Assembly: GCA_037039925.1 (NCBI GenBank)
Contig: JAXRKP010001622.1
Span: 38,501 to 102,500 of the forward strand
Direction: 5' to 3'
Origin: Doris montereyensis
Taxonomy: Eukaryota > Mollusca > Gastropoda > Nudibranchia > Dorididae
Length of the DNA stretch: 64,000 nucleotides
This document shows, one piece after another, positions 1 to 13,900 of this stretch (the first letter of the stretch is position 1; each line of letters begins with the position of its first letter). Made by a program: the position numbers and the translations under genes. The notes below the pieces were generated by a model, which searched no databases, was not told the DNA's origin, and saw only the letters and a list, made by a program, of their open reading frames with translations.

Positions 1-113
1 GAAGAAGAAGAAGATGAAGAAGAAGAAGAAGAAGAAGAAGAAGAAGAAGAAGAAGAAGAAGACTGGAAGAAGAAGAAGAAGAAGAAAAAAAAAGAAAAAG
101 AAGAATTTAAAAA
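1..113. repeat. (GAA)n microsatellite
   Basis: The window opens inside a GAA trinucleotide run with one interruption (GACTGG near 61-66), decaying to A-rich sequence by 113. The left edge is cut by the window. A short run of the same trinucleotide recurs at about 59,420-59,445. Confidence 0.95.
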
Positions 114-689
114 TTACATGAACCTTAGATCTGACTAAGACTAAGAGGTCACCTTTTCTTCGTTGGAAGGCCAAATGGTCTGCTAAACTCAAAGCATTAA
201 AATGAAAATTCAAAATGAGATCAGCAATGCCGATGCGCGTTTCTCTCTATCTGAAACACGTCACTGTAGATCTACATCGTGTTAAAGGCAAAGAAAAAAA
301 TACGCTCATAGCCAGTGCCAGGCTCTCTCATGTTGACCCCAAAGACCCACCAGATAAACGAGATGATTGACATCTACGGTCGCATCAGCAAGCCACAGTT
401 GCAGAACAGTCATCCTCATTGGAACAATTTGGACATATCACAGGAACAGCCATAACCGATGCCAACAAGAAGCATGTTTTCGCTGATAAAAGACTGATGA
501 TGGTCTGGAGTAAAATTGAATCGGGTCATATTGTTTGATGCAATCTAGTGTTCGATAGAAACAGAGAAGACGAATACATCCTCCTTCCTCTTGTTTTGAG
601 TCTGAGCTCTAAACTTAAAATGTCTCATCAATTAACATTACAAAATAATTATCTAGCTTCTAATATTCTCATACATTCAGTATTTGTTT
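114..689. other. unassigned sequence
   Basis: No gene, recognisable repeat or RNA was seen here. If the CPT1-like gene continues leftwards, this is intronic or lies beyond it. No CPT1 exon following the one at 2,515-2,641 could be identified here or at 2,046-2,514. Confidence 0.5.
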
Positions 690-1045
690 AAGAAGCTGCT
701 TTTTTTGGTTCCTGATTTCTATCCCTTCAAACCCACCTCGTCACTCTTCATTTTCCTTTATTCCAGTCATTTACTTGCATCATCTGTTTCATCTTTTACT
801 ACTCACTTTTTGGCCCTCAACCAACATGTTATCAATTATCGCATTTCCAAGTCTCTTTACTCTCCAATGACTAACTTCCCTGGACTACCCATTACTACAT
901 GGTCTCTAATTTTTCTTTTAATCTGTCTGTTCGCCTGTTGTCTTTGTGTCTCTGCTTCGTCCTTTCAAGAAACAGCGATGCATGATAACCGATACATAAT
1001 AACGAGTAACACACTTCAACACACACACACTTTCTCTCTTAGTCT
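690..1045. repeat. CT-rich dispersed repeat, copy 1
   Basis: A pyrimidine-rich stretch with phrases shared with 18,865-19,100, for example a 'TTCAAA(C/T)CCACCTC' segment followed by 'ACTCACTTT'. It ends in CA-rich sequence and CTCTCTTAGTCTC. No coding sense was seen. It is probably a dispersed repeat family; its boundaries are approximate. Confidence 0.45.
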
Positions 1046-1072
1046 CTAAAGACATACAATAATGTACTTCAA

Positions 1073-2045
1073 TTGTCTACTGCTACTACTAGATTTATTA
1101 AACATTCCATATATTATGGTTTCAGAACCACTGTTGGAGTGAGACAAGGGTGCTTGCTCTCTCCGACCCTTTTCAATGTCTTCCTCGAAAAAATTATGAC
1201 AGATGCACTCGACGGCCACCAAGGAACAGTGAGCATTGGTGGAAGAACAATCACAAACCTGTGCTTTGCAGATGATATTGATGGACCCACAGGCACAGAG
1301 CAAAAACTGAATAATCTGGTCAGAAGACTAGATACATCTTCCGCAGCATACAGCATGGAAATCAATGCAAGCAAGACAAAACTGATGACCAACAGTGCCA
1401 CTGGAATCTATGCTGACATCATCGCCAATGGAGAGAAGCTTGAAACTGTGCACAAGTTTAAATATCTGAGAGCAATACTGTCGGATGAAGGATAAAAACC
1501 TAAAGTATTAACAAGGAGTGCAATGATAGCATTAGCATTAGCCAAGATGGGAACCGTCTGGTAAGACAACAAAGTCTCAAAGATAAAACTTATGCGCTCC
1601 CTCGTTGTTTCTTTACGCCTGCGAAACATGGACACTAACTGCAGATATAGAGAAGAGAATACAGGCAACAGAAATCAGGTGCTTTGTAAAACTGCTTGGT
1701 ATCTCTCACAAAGATCATATCAACAATGAAGAAGTCAGAGACAGAATAAAACAAACCATTGGTCCTTAGGAAAATCTCCTCACCACTGTCAAAAGGCGTA
1801 AAATGAAATGGTTTGGACACTTGGTGAGAGAAGGAGGGCTTCCAAAAACCGTGCTTCAAGGAACTGTCAGAGGAGGCAGGAGAAGAGGCAGACAAAAGAA
1901 GAGATGGGAGGACAATATCACTGAATGGACGGGCCTGAAGCTAAGTGAGGCTGATGAGACGGGCGGAGGACAGGAAGAAGTGGAGAAGACTGGTTATTTG
2001 GTTATCGGTAGCGCCCCAACGGCCTCCACCATGGATGGATAGAAG
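1073..2045 (+). mobile_element. RTE-type LINE fragment, family B (reverse transcriptase C-terminal half)
   Basis: This is the 3' half of a non-LTR retrotransposon ORF. The first open piece (to 1,495) starts within the palm at GVRQGCLLSPTLFN and reaches the catalytic motif FADDIDG near 1,268-1,288, then KTKLMTN and KFKYL. Stops and shifts follow. A second open piece from 1,803 carries MKWFGHLVREGG and a basic GGRRRGRQKKRWEDN tail typical of the end of such ORFs. The endonuclease and the first RT motifs are absent, so this is a 5'-truncated dead copy. The family differs from the copies at 29.0-32.3 kb and 62.6-64 kb but matches the minus-strand fragment at 12,640-13,835. RTE clade is the best guess; L2- or jockey-like clades are not excluded. 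Confidence 0.85.
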
Positions 2046-2514
2046 AAGATAGAAGATATTATGTAGGAATGGTCACTTTTCGATAAATATTCACTATAGA
2101 AAACACATCTTCTATGACTGGATCTGTTAACTGGATGAATTTTATCTCCAAGCCCATTCCAAATTATGCAAAGAAATTCGGAACACCATATCAACGATTT
2201 TGGACATTCAGACACATTCCTATTTCAGGACTGACCTAATTATGTTTTTCCCGGGCGGCTGTGTGTTTGACACAAACAAACAAAACGCAGGTCCACCGTA
2301 AGCGCCAAAAAACACTGGGAAACCCAAAAATCCCCATCCCTTAACGCAGAATTCAAGCATGGGGGAAAAAACCAAACCCAACCAAAATCCACATAGCCTA
2401 AGCACTGAGACTAAAATCTTAAACTTTTACCGAGGCAAGTGAAATTCCCAGTTTAGGGCATGTACTACAAACAAGTTGGCAGAAATCTCATGGCAAACAG
2501 ATGTTAATACTTAC
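2046..2514. other. intron-like sequence without recognised features
   Basis: Lies between the family B LINE fragment and CPT1-like exon 11. Short open frames exist on both strands, but none resembles a known protein or the next CPT1 exon. Confidence 0.5.
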
Positions 2515-2641
2515 GTAGAAAATTGCTGATTCAATCCAGTGAAGGCTTTCCTTATTTATGCCCGATGAAAAAATTTGCTCCGTGCTCTGGACCACTCTGT
2601 TCTGTCTTGAGACGTCAACGCGGGTATCCACCTCTCACTTT
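2515..2641 (-). CDS. CPT1: CPT1-like exon 11, one base missing
   Basis: 127 bp, acceptor AAAACACCAG, donor GTAAGT. It encodes [20 protein letters not shown] and SKFFHR, then after one missing base in the GGG run (2,561-2,563 as CCC) [16 protein letters not shown]. The family counterpart is LTA.DR..WA..R..YF..G.NK.SL..VE.A.F. It is the last exon recognised before the window edge. Confidence 0.8.
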
Positions 2642-5600
2642 CTGGTGTTTTTCCGGAGAACAGGAAAAATATGTGTAAGAGCATCTAATAGTATAGTTAC
2701 AGCCCCAAAAGCAAAACAGGTGGTCCAAAACAATTTGCTTTTTCATTCAATACATATCAAAACTGATAGCTAATAATTAAATTATTTGACTAAATAAATA
2801 AATAAATGAAACTAAATCATTTTTATATCGCACAAAGTCCATATATGATTATGCTCCTAAGAGCGCCAGACATAAATGGTGGGAGGAAGAAGTTGTTAGT
2901 ATGAAGCTTTAAGAAGTTCGTCTTGATTTTTCTTGAAAGAATTGTGCGAAGGAGATTGTCTTGTGGGTGACGATAAAGAGTTCCATATCCTAGTGAAGTT
3001 AGCTCAGGTGATAGCACGGCTTTCTTTTCATGGCAAGGTCCACGACTTTGATTCTAATGGTGGCCAGGGTTTTTTTCCTTCTGTCGATTCCTTGTATTTG
3101 TCTCATCTTCGTTACTATCTTTTCTTTTCCTTATCCAGTTCCCATTCTACCTTTTGATGTATGGGTTCAGAGAATGCCCTGTACTGGCATTTTCTGTTTC
3201 CTTCCAAAAAGTTATCTATGCTTCAATGCCTCTTTTATATTGACTTCTAATCTGAAATGATTTGTCCAGTACGTCCACGTTGTCTGTACATTCCAATGTT
3301 CTTGATACGATTCGTTTTGTGAGTGCCTGTTGTGCGTGTGGAAGCTTGAATGGACAGATATTAGTAATAGGAGATGTTGCAGTCTGTCATCTGTGGTTTT
3401 TGTTTGATTGGTGTAGAATAAGTATCTTCAGTGCCTGCATGTAATTACTGATCTGATCTGTTGATTCTGGTGTATTGCTTTGAGTTAGTGAATCTGTCAT
3501 CTCTGATATAAGCCAGGCCTCTGCTGATCTTGTTGTGATGCTTGCCGTTAGCTCATCTGTCATGTTTGTAGTGACTGTAGGGTATGTTGGCTGTCGACTT
3601 GGTGTTGCTGGAGTTTCTGATGATGTCTATTACTTTGTGTATTATGTATCACTATCAGGCCTAGACAAAGCTGTGTGTGGTGACGGCAAACAGAACATTC
3701 TTGCTTGGCAAGGTCTGTGATTAAAACTCGTCCAAATGTGTTGGGACGCTTTGCGTTAAATTTCTGGCTGTTGTCAGAGCACTACTATTATTTGTCCTCT
3801 TTTTCAAATGGTTTACTGAGACCTGGGTGATTGATGTGTCGTAATTTGTTGGTTGCTGTAGGTGAAGATTATTGACCCGTGTTTGCAGTTAGGCCCATAA
3901 GGGATGGTCATGTGTGGTGAACATCCCAGTCCCCATGTAGTGGCGAAGACAGGAATTATTAGGAAGGGGTGACAAATTCCAGCCAGGCAATTAACGGTTT
4001 TGGCTAGGGAACCCTTACAGTTCTCTCCAAATGGTCCTAATGGCTGTACCTCGACTATTTCTTGTTGGCTGCATGGATGGTCGGGTGTCAGATACATTGA
4101 CAAAACTTTAGGGGGCGACAAATTCCCATCAGGCAATTAACGGTTTGGCTAGGAACCTCACGGTTCTCCCCAAACAGTCCTACTGACGTAACCCTGACTC
4201 TTTTTTTATGGTAAACTGTGAAACAGAAATGGATGTTTTACGGCACTTCTAACCGGTAAGAAGGGGCTGTGCAGAGCATGACGACTGATAGACTGAGATA
4301 GCTATTGCATAGCACTCTGACGTATTAAAAGGGGTTGTGCAGGGCATGTATATATGGTTATATCGAGAGAGAGTGATACGGCCGCCCAGTAGATAGAGAT
4401 GGGTCCATGGAGAGGCGCCTCTCCAGGGGCATGTTGTGATGTAATAACTCATACTTTGTCACCATTTAGAGATATAGATATTATTGATTGATTCGCATGC
4501 ATTGTGAAATGATGATCTCTAGTTGATGGAAATGTCAGATTAAAGCGAAAGTAGAGTCACAATCCAAATCTTGCCTGCGTTTGTTTGTCTTTCCATTTGT
4601 TTGTCTACTGTTTGTGTCCCCAGTTCACATAATAATTGGGTGGCGTTGTCAAAACTTTTTTTATTCTCTACCTACTTATATTCTCTCTATCTATCTCCTC
4701 CTCCTCTTCTCTTTTATTTTCAAACCACCACTTTAACACCGCGTCTTGTTGAAAACTTATATTCTTCTCTACCTACTTATCTTTACCTATCTATCTCTCT
4801 CTCTTCTTTTTTTAAACTACGACTTCTAACACATACATTCGCGATCGCATGAAATACTCACGAAAATGCTCTCTATTTCTCTCTTTTTACACACACACGC
4901 ACAACATTTCTCTCTCTCTCTCTCACACACACACGTGTGATCGCACTTTGCTGCAGAGGGAGTTATATTGTTTCAAAGACTTTAATATCGACTTGATTTA
5001 GATCTATTAGATCTACTTAAGAGCATAGATACAGATCATCTAGACCTAGATCTAGACGTCCCTAATACTAGAAAATCGATAATTCAAAAGTAAGCCTAAT
5101 ATTTTACGCAATCCCCAAGGCAATCCGTCACATCTTTTTCTTACCTTCAGCAAGTTTTTTGTCTGCGTCTTCCACAATCAACTCGAGCTGCCCTTCAATC
5201 AAGCTTGACAGACAATTCCGCCAAAGACATCTATGACGCCCACTTTGTAGATGAAACCGTTTCTATTGACAACAATGTGCTGAAAATAAAAAGATAAAGA
5301 TAAATTTATAGGCACAAGTGGAAGCTCACCAACTGTACATCATTTATCCCCAGCAGGCTATTTCATTCAAAGTCCTACAAGTTCATGGCAGAAACATGTC
5401 CATATGGCATATCCTTTATTTTTTTCACAAAATATTTTGTAGGGTGAGGAAAGGTAAAAACAATCAAAATTTTGATGTAAATTACCCTAGCACTGACTGA
5501 GAAAATGGCAGTAAACCCGAATATTGGCGGTTAATTGCCAAATGTGGCATCACCGAAGTGACCTAGTTTCTGCCGATATCTTTCAACACTTTGACTCATC

Positions 5601-7915
5601 GCTGTGTGATGAAAGAGGTGTTGCGTGTCAGTGTGTATGTAAACACACGTACAAGCATAGGATATAGAGGAAAAAAACAAAAAACTGGCATCCATTTTCA
5701 CAAGCGCACATCTAAACCTAGATTTATAATCCTCTTTAGATTATTAATAATGCCAGAGACTATCGAAAGAGTAAAGGGGCTGCTAAAACAAGGGAAACGT
5801 TTGAAGTGTTTTGTTTTTGTGTTATTTTCTTTGATTTTCTTACTTGCATTTTTCTCAAATGTAGTTTTTCAACACTAAAATTATATCTCCTCCGCCATTT
5901 ACCAAACAATTTGTATCATATTGGGCACACAGGTTCCTCTTGTCAATGTTAATAGAATGAATCGTTTTTTTTTTATAGACTGTTCAACTTTTTGAGAGAG
6001 AGAAAAAATTGTAATAAAATGCTGTTTTTGTACATTCACGATATATAGTATTTTCAAAATTTCATTAAAAAAAACAACTGTCCAAAGTATATAAAAAAAC
6101 CTGACGTCACTCTTTAGATATTGAATGGAAAAGACGATCTGCACAGGTTTTGAGTGATTTTAGTCATAACTAAGGGAGGAGATAGATTTTAAAAAGTGAA
6201 TCAAAACCCAAGATGGCGGCCCGTTTCTATGGCAACCAAGGAAACTACAAACTTTTCAATGATATAGGATGACTGTATTTTTGACAGTTACTCATGTACA
6301 TATCAAAAGCAATAACCTAAACTCAAAAGCAAAAAAATCACTTCAGGTTTTAGTTTATTTGTGGTTTAATTATTAAATTGATGAACGATTGATATCCATG
6401 GATTGGGGAGATAAAGACATCGCATTAACATTATTTTCATAACGATCTTTCTTTTGTAGCCTTTTATTTTAACTATTTTCCCAACTTGTTTATGGTCTTA
6501 ACACCCCTTAGTTCATCCTTAAATGTATTTTGTGTAGAAATTAAAGCAAGTTACATATTGAAACTTTGTCAGAATATAATTCATGTTGTCCCCATGCACT
6601 GGTGTACTTATTGTATTAAAATTATGTCATGGCTGGTCTCTCTCAGTTGGAATATGGATAGTGTTGGCCGGCGCATGACGTAGAAGCTTTCTGAGACGTC
6701 TGTGCAATGTTATATAAGAGATCGCCAGGGCGATCTGAGGGATTAGTCAGGAGAGGAGACAGAGAACAGAGACGCCCACCAAGAATTTATGGAAACCTGA
6801 GGCGGGATGGGCCAGAGATAAAGTAAAGAGATAGTTGTATTTGTATTATTATTATCCTTATGTAGGCTTAGTCCTATCTACGTCCTAGATGTACCTCCGA
6901 TTGAGGGAATGCTTTTGATGAATGAATGAATTATTAAATATAAATAAGTCACCAAACACCAACGATTTGTCTTGGACTTGGATATATTCGAATTTGTCCT
7001 GAGCTCGGTGAGCCATCACAGTGCAGAGTGCTACTACTACTGCTACATGATCTACTACACATGATCGTTTGTTCTGCAATCCTCCTCCGTCACACAAGTA
7101 TTGATTTTTTCAAAGGCTGTGTTACTTTTAACGTTATTCACACACTCTTAGTAGAAAGTTACGGGCTTGACTTGAACTAAGGAAATGAAGCTACTTTGAT
7201 TTTAGCTTATATAATATCTGAGACTCAAGTCCAATTGTGGGCAGTTGGCGGGGGCTAATGGTAGGTTCTAGTTATTTCCTATCCATCTTTCATTTATCTT
7301 TTATCTTGCTGTTTCCTCTTACTTCACCCTAAGCTCGATGGATGCAGAACTTCCCACCTTCGGATTGTGCAGAATCATTCGCAAAATCGATAGTGATTCC
7401 GCGATTCTGCAATGCGTACATCTATTCCGCGAAATCGCGTTTTCCCCGTAATACTTTCCACTTTGGGGAGGAGAAGCCGTCAAAAATTGAAATGTTCGTA
7501 TTCACGTGCTTATAGACACCACTGCATGCTTTTGATTAGCGCCAAGACCAAACTTCTGCCGTAAGCTATTTACAGTCTATATAAGTTACAACCGCATGTT
7601 CTATTCAGCCATAATCAATTAAATCTTTGTCTCTATCGACTTATGGTTCGACTTACATTCGTCTTTGTGAATTTATTTCTATTTGGATTTATTTTATGAT
7701 CGACTGCATAATTTGATCGTGTTTTAGTTTGGATTACTAAGTCTATTGTTTTTTGCTCAGATTGGTTGGCATATATCAAACGTCAGCAGATGAACGGCTA
7801 TTAGACCTTTGCAGATTTGTTATCTAGTCTCATTTCAATCAAATTATATTATATATCTTTGTTTTTTTTGGTCACTCTGCCTATCTATCTATCTATAGCT
7901 TCCTTCTTCTCCATC

Positions 7916-7993
<78 letters not shown>

Positions 7994-10900
7994 CCTCTTG
8001 AGTTATTTTTGATCGTGTTTTAGTTTGGATTTGTGCTGGATTACTAGGTCTATTGTTATTTGTTACGAATTACTGTAACGACGGACACATTTTTTTGTCA
8101 ATACATTTCCATTTGGATTTACTTTCAACTTTCTGATTGAAATTGAGTGTTTTAGATTTGAATTTTTTATTTGTGCAATAGTCAATAGCATGGCGCCACC
8201 AGCAAAACGACCCAGAGTTGAACAGAAGTTTCGACAGGGATACACTGCAACATGGTCTTCCATTGTATCGTCAAAATTAGGTGACCATCATGCTCGCTGC
8301 ACTTTATGTGAATCAGACTTTACCATAAAATCAGGAGGTGCAAACGATGTGGAAAGCCATGTTAAAAGTAAGAAGCACCAAGAGATGGACAAACTAAATT
8401 CAAAATTAAAACCGGTATCGTCTTTCTTCTCTGCAGCAAGCACGCCTTTGGCCCAGGGTGTTATGGTGGCAGAGATGTTATTCAATAAGTTCATTGTTGA
8501 GCACAACCTACCAATGGCTGTTTCTGATCGCGCAATAGTTTTTATTTAAGGAAAACAAATTGTGTGCACGGACAAAGGCAGCCGTAGTGACTAAATGTCT
8601 GGCTATGGATATTTCAGCAGCCACTGTAGAAGGGATGAGGACTCAGCCATTCAGCCTGGCCACTGGTTGTGCGGACATTTGATGAAAAGGAAGGACAGAT
8701 CTTGTCACTTTAAAGACATGTGATGGAGTTTCCACCGGCGAAAATATATTTAACGTTCTCGACAGGCAGCTGCACTAAGACAAAGTTAGTTGGAGCAACT
8801 GTCTAGCCTTTTCTTGTGACAATGCCAGTGTCATGACTGGGGTAGACAATGGAGTCTCTGCTCACATCCATAAGCAGAATGCAGAGGTTTACATTAATGG
8901 TTGCCCTTGCCATCTACTTCATTTGGCAGCAAAGGCAACCACCAAAGAACTGACTGTGGACGTGGAAGACTAGCTGGTTGATATTTTCTTTTTCTTGGAC
9001 AAAAGCAGCAAGAGGAAGAAGGAATTCCGTCAATTCCAGGAAGAATGTGGAGTTTAACTGCATGCTATCATTAAGCATGGTGCGACCAGATGGCTGTCAT
9101 TTCTGACGTGTGTTGAGCAATTGCTTTAGCAATGGGATCCTCTTTGCCTGTATTTGAAAGACCAGTTAGATTCTCTCAATAGCTGTGAAAAAGAAAACGC
9201 CAAACAAGCGCGCCTCCTCCGGTTCAACAAATTTCTGAGAACAAAGCCGCAAAGCTTTACTGTCTCTTTTTAAAGGAGAACCTACCCATTTTTACCAATC
9301 CAAACCTCATGCTCCAAAAAGAAGCACCTCAAATTCACCGTCTAAAGGCAAGACTGCATGAACTCATTACAGATCTGGTAGTTCGCTTCATCAGGTCGGA
9401 TGCTGTTACAGCATGTCCGTCAATTTTTGCCATAAAATTTGATGACAGGAAGTTGCAGCATTTACGAGAAAAAGACATCTTGATGGGTGGCGAAACCAGA
9501 GAGCTGTTCCACCTGCTGCAGGCTGATGCCACATTCAGTCAAAAAGAGGAGGACTGCTTGGTAAAAGATATCAAAAGTTTTTTCTGTGCTGCAACACAGT
9601 ATATTTTAAAGAAATTTCCTCTTGATGACAACTTGTTGGAGAATGCTGCTGCGCTGGATGTAAGCAGAAGGCTGCGCACCAAATTCTCAATGCTGGATTG
9701 TTTTATTAAAAAATATCCATGTCTTCTGCCTCAAGAAAACATTAAACACCTTCCTTTAGAATTCTCCAAATTCCAGTCTTGAAGGAGGAAAGAGCAGACC
9801 GCCAATGGGACATGATTGGCCAAATCAGAAATTTGGACAACATTTGCAAATTCCCAAACATTGCCAAAGTTATGAAAGGATTGTGTTGCCTCAAACACTC
9901 AAATGCTGACACACAGAGAGTGTTCAGTCTGGTTCAAAAGAATCTCACTGAATCTCCACAGACACTTTGAGTGCACTCATAGTGCAAAAAGTGCATATGT
10001 CAGCAAGAAGTCTGGTCTGCCACCAACACAATTTCTCGTCAGCTCTTATAGCTACACCAAAAGCGCCTATTATAAGAGTTTGAAAGAGAACAATTAGAGA
10101 CGTTGCTTCAGCAATGAACTGTATATATATATATGTAAATATAAGTGTTTCCTGTGATGTGAACTGTTATGTCTGTTAAATGGAGTTACATCTGCACAAC
10201 CAGAAATCGGATTTGGAGTTAAAGTCGGCCCAAGAAAGATACACTGATACACCCCCTCCCTCTGTTTCGGTAAGTCGATTCCTCATTTTAATATGAAAAT
10301 CTTCACTTTCAAGTGAATGAAAGAAAAAAAAAAAAACATCATGTTATGAAGAAGCTTGATTCTCAAACCAACCGCCACTAACAGTGTGATGCTCAGGTTA
10401 GCGGGGTAGCTGACAACAGGATTCGAGAGGTCGGGCAAGTGTGGAGGGAAAGCAGCATCCCACACTCGTTTCATGAAATTTAAGGACATCGGAGATTATT
10501 TTCTCAAATTTGAGGAGATATTCATTTCTTTGAGAGAAAAAGGAAACGGGTCATGTCAATAAGATAAAAACTTGACATACATGAGATTTGGTTGGCGGAT
10601 ACGTCACGAGAGAATCCATTTCTTCACCTGGAACTCTATAAGAGAAAGGAGAAAAAAAAAAACAAACAGGTCAATATAATAATAATAATTTAATCTTCTT
10701 CATTTAAAAATCAGCTACCAACATAAAGGCCAAAATGAACCGATACAAAATTCACACAAGCATTCAGCTGACACTATTTTTTTTAATATACAAGAGATGT
10801 GAGTGGCATCAAATCTATTCTTCTCTAAATCTACAACTGAAAATATTCTTACATAGAAAATAAGAGGCGATTTACAGCAAATTTAAAATCCAAAAAAGAA

Positions 10901-13900
10901 AAAACAAAGATTTAAAAAACGTTTTCCATCAAATCACGTTTCGTTTTGTGGTGATAATTGTATTTCTCCATTTCAGCCAAAGTTTGGCAGTTCTGACACA
11001 TAATTCAAATGATGTGTGTGATTTGTTATTGTCTGGACATATACTATACCTGGTGGTTGAAAAGACATTTTTATACTGGTCCATGCACACGGGAATAGTT
11101 TTACGAATGACGAGTGGTTCAAGGGATTCCGTCAAGATTTGATCTCGTACTGAAAGGAGCTGGAAAATGGCTGAGGCAGTTCTGGTAATTTGTGATGAAA
11201 AATTGACGACAAGATCAGGATAAATCATATCATAAGACAGCCATTTACATGAAAAGAAATACGACGTAAGCTTGAAATATGAAGTACAGGCTCATGTGTG
11301 CAAGCCACTCCTAAGTAAACTAACAAAACAACGTTTCAATGTTTGTCATTGAAATTTACCCTGTCCACCATATGCGATGATCTCTATGGTGAAAAAGGGG
11401 GAAACAGCAAGATGAAAGGTGGGAGAAAATTGGAAAAGGAAAAAGTAGGACCTTTCAGCAGCATCCGCCAACGACTCAATGAGTCGTTTTTAAATCAAAT
11501 ACATTACATAGCTGCCTACCTTTTCAAATTGAAAAAAACTTGACCGTGCGAACTAATTCTAACCTGCACAACAGAGCGTATTATTTCAATAAACATCAAT
11601 ATTGGTCTTGATTAACCCCTGTTAAAATAAATAACAAAAAGTCTGCCAATCTCTGGCCTTTCCGACGAAGTCCAATGGTAATTTAGCGAACTCAGAAGGG
11701 CGTCCCCAGACCTTCACCAAAATAATGTGACAATATCCGAGTCTCTGCCATTCACTTAGGTTCTTTTTGAAAATGAATACAGCTGAACTCTCAAATACAT
11801 ACTTTTCAAGGTAATACAGTTTTTACTCACTGGATGGTAGTTATGACATTAATACTTGAAGTAGAGTTTTATGCATACAAAGTAGGTTATAAGCAACACA
11901 CACATGTTCAAAACATACATAACACATGTGTTTTGGAGCAAAGAGAAAGGAAAGGCCAAAGCGACATGGAGATAAAAAAATATTGAAAGGGACCTTGAAA
12001 GAAGCAGCATGTCTTGGGAGGAGCTCAAGAAGCTGGCAAAAGACAAGGAAAGATGAAGAATGTTTGTTCGTGGCCTATAACAAGGGTGACAGGCGATGAT
12101 GATGATAATGACTTGTTTTGTTTAGTATCCATTTACTTAGAATCAACTAAAAGTGCTACTTGAGGGCTTTGCAGACAACTTTAAAATTTTGCACAGACAG
12201 CTGCCGTCACAGGCAAAAAAATTCAACTCATTCAATGTTGGACATATTGTTGTGTTAACAGCATGTCAAACATATGTGTCCAACAAACTTTAGGAATTTG
12301 TTTCTTACATACACTTTAAGGCACCCACGGGACATTACTTAATCTTTGGTATTGCTGTTGATCATGATTTGAATAAGTTGAAGTGTGTTTATCGTAATTC
12401 AAATCGAAAAACAAATTATGACCGCACAAACCAATTATTACTTGTATGACGCTGCGTAATACATTGATAATTTAACTTGAATTAACCCCCTTTAAGTAAG
12501 GTAAAGAACAAAAAGTTTGCTAATCTCTGGTCTTTTAGGTGAAGTGCGACAGTAATTTTGCCAACTGAGAATCGTCATCACCGTACATCCTTTGCAATCT
12601 CTGAATCTCTGCCGTCAACTTAGGGTTTTTTAAAACAAACACTTAAACCTCATGTATGTGCTTCATTTCATCTGCCTGTCTCTCTTTTTCCTCCTTGGTT
12701 AGTCCCTTCTTGCAGGATTGTCTTTACAAGTCCTTCTGTTCTTATGGTATGCCCATACCATTTTAGTTTCCGTATTTTCAAGGTCATTAGAAGATCTTTG
12801 CAAGGCCCCATGGTTGAATTCTACATGTACTGCTGCATATGTCTTCAATGGATATGTGGTATTTGTAGAAAATGTCGATACGTTTCCGGAAGCATCTCAT
12901 CTCTGTTGTTTTTATTCTTCTTGCCAAATCTGCAGCAAAGGTTCACAATTCGCAGGTACATGAGAATATAAATTTGACAAGGGAGCACATCAGTCTGATC
13001 TTGGAGGTGAGAAATTACACCTTCGATATGGATTTCAGTTTTGACAGTGCTGCCATTGGCTGTGCAATCAATCATGCATGCCACTTCTGGTTTGGATCCT
13101 GGTCCAAAAGAATGGCTCTGAAGTGCTTGTAGCTTTGAACTATTTACAAAGAGCTTCCGGTCCAAGACTCTGGTAGTGCTGATGCTGTTAGTGTTGTTGA
13201 TCATTGTAACATATTTACTTGTAGTTTTGAAGGGAATTTCCCCGGGAGAGGAAGGCCTATGGCATAATCAATCTTGGTGTCTGTAAGCCCCTAGTGATTT
13301 GCGATATGATCGTTTTTGTGTGCCCTAGTTTGATTCATCGATTCGTTTATATTTGGAAAATGACACAACACTGTAGACATGTTTGAAATGGTATGAAAAT
13401 TTCCGTTTCTAGAAATATCCTAGTTTTGGACTATAAATAGTAGGTACTGCCTAAGATAGGAGAGAGGGAATGACAAATGAAGGGTAGATTCCACGGCTCG
13501 TTATATCAGCTTCCATTGGATATATTTATGCTTGCTTCATTCCCTGATTGTCGACTGTGAGTATAATAAATAGCCTTGTTATAATTATTAATCGAGCCTT
13601 GGTGTTACTAGATTGTCTACGTCAACATCTAGACCTTCGTAACTTCCTTCGTAACAGTCATTTGTTTTAGTCTTGATCTCATATGCACTGATTGCCATGC
13701 CATAAACTTCGGAAGTTTTATTCAGGTGTTCTGCTACTACGCTGATGAGTTCTTTTTCTGATCCTGCTAATCCGTCAATGCCATTACAAGATGGAGGATT
13801 GTGATTGTTCTGTCCCCAATGATGACTGACCCCTCCAGACATAAATACGTTCAGCATTACATGGATGGTGGTAAGTTTTATGATTTTCAAACTTTTCTGG

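Larger units (their letters stand above)
7095..10530 (+). mobile_element. hAT-superfamily DNA transposon, degenerate
   Basis: A dead hAT copy in the CPT1-like intron. Its coding core (8,190-9,970) is described separately. The left 240 bp (7,095-7,335) and the right 220 bp (10,310-10,530) both match one continuous sequence at 16,200-16,760, which lacks the middle. Either these are the element's own ends and 16.2 kb is an internally deleted derivative, or the hAT inserted into an older repeat around 7,336/10,310. No convincing terminal inverted repeat was identified. A CT microsatellite and a partial direct duplication (words at 7,711 and 8,011) sit in the 5' leader. Confidence 0.7.

Noticed and set aside
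8190..8549. Complete small zinc-finger gene
   Set aside because: It is the N-terminus of a hAT transposase whose remainder follows with stops and frameshifts.
12718..13132. Plus-strand open frames of 75-86 codons
   Set aside because: Antisense shadows of the decayed LINE family B fragment.
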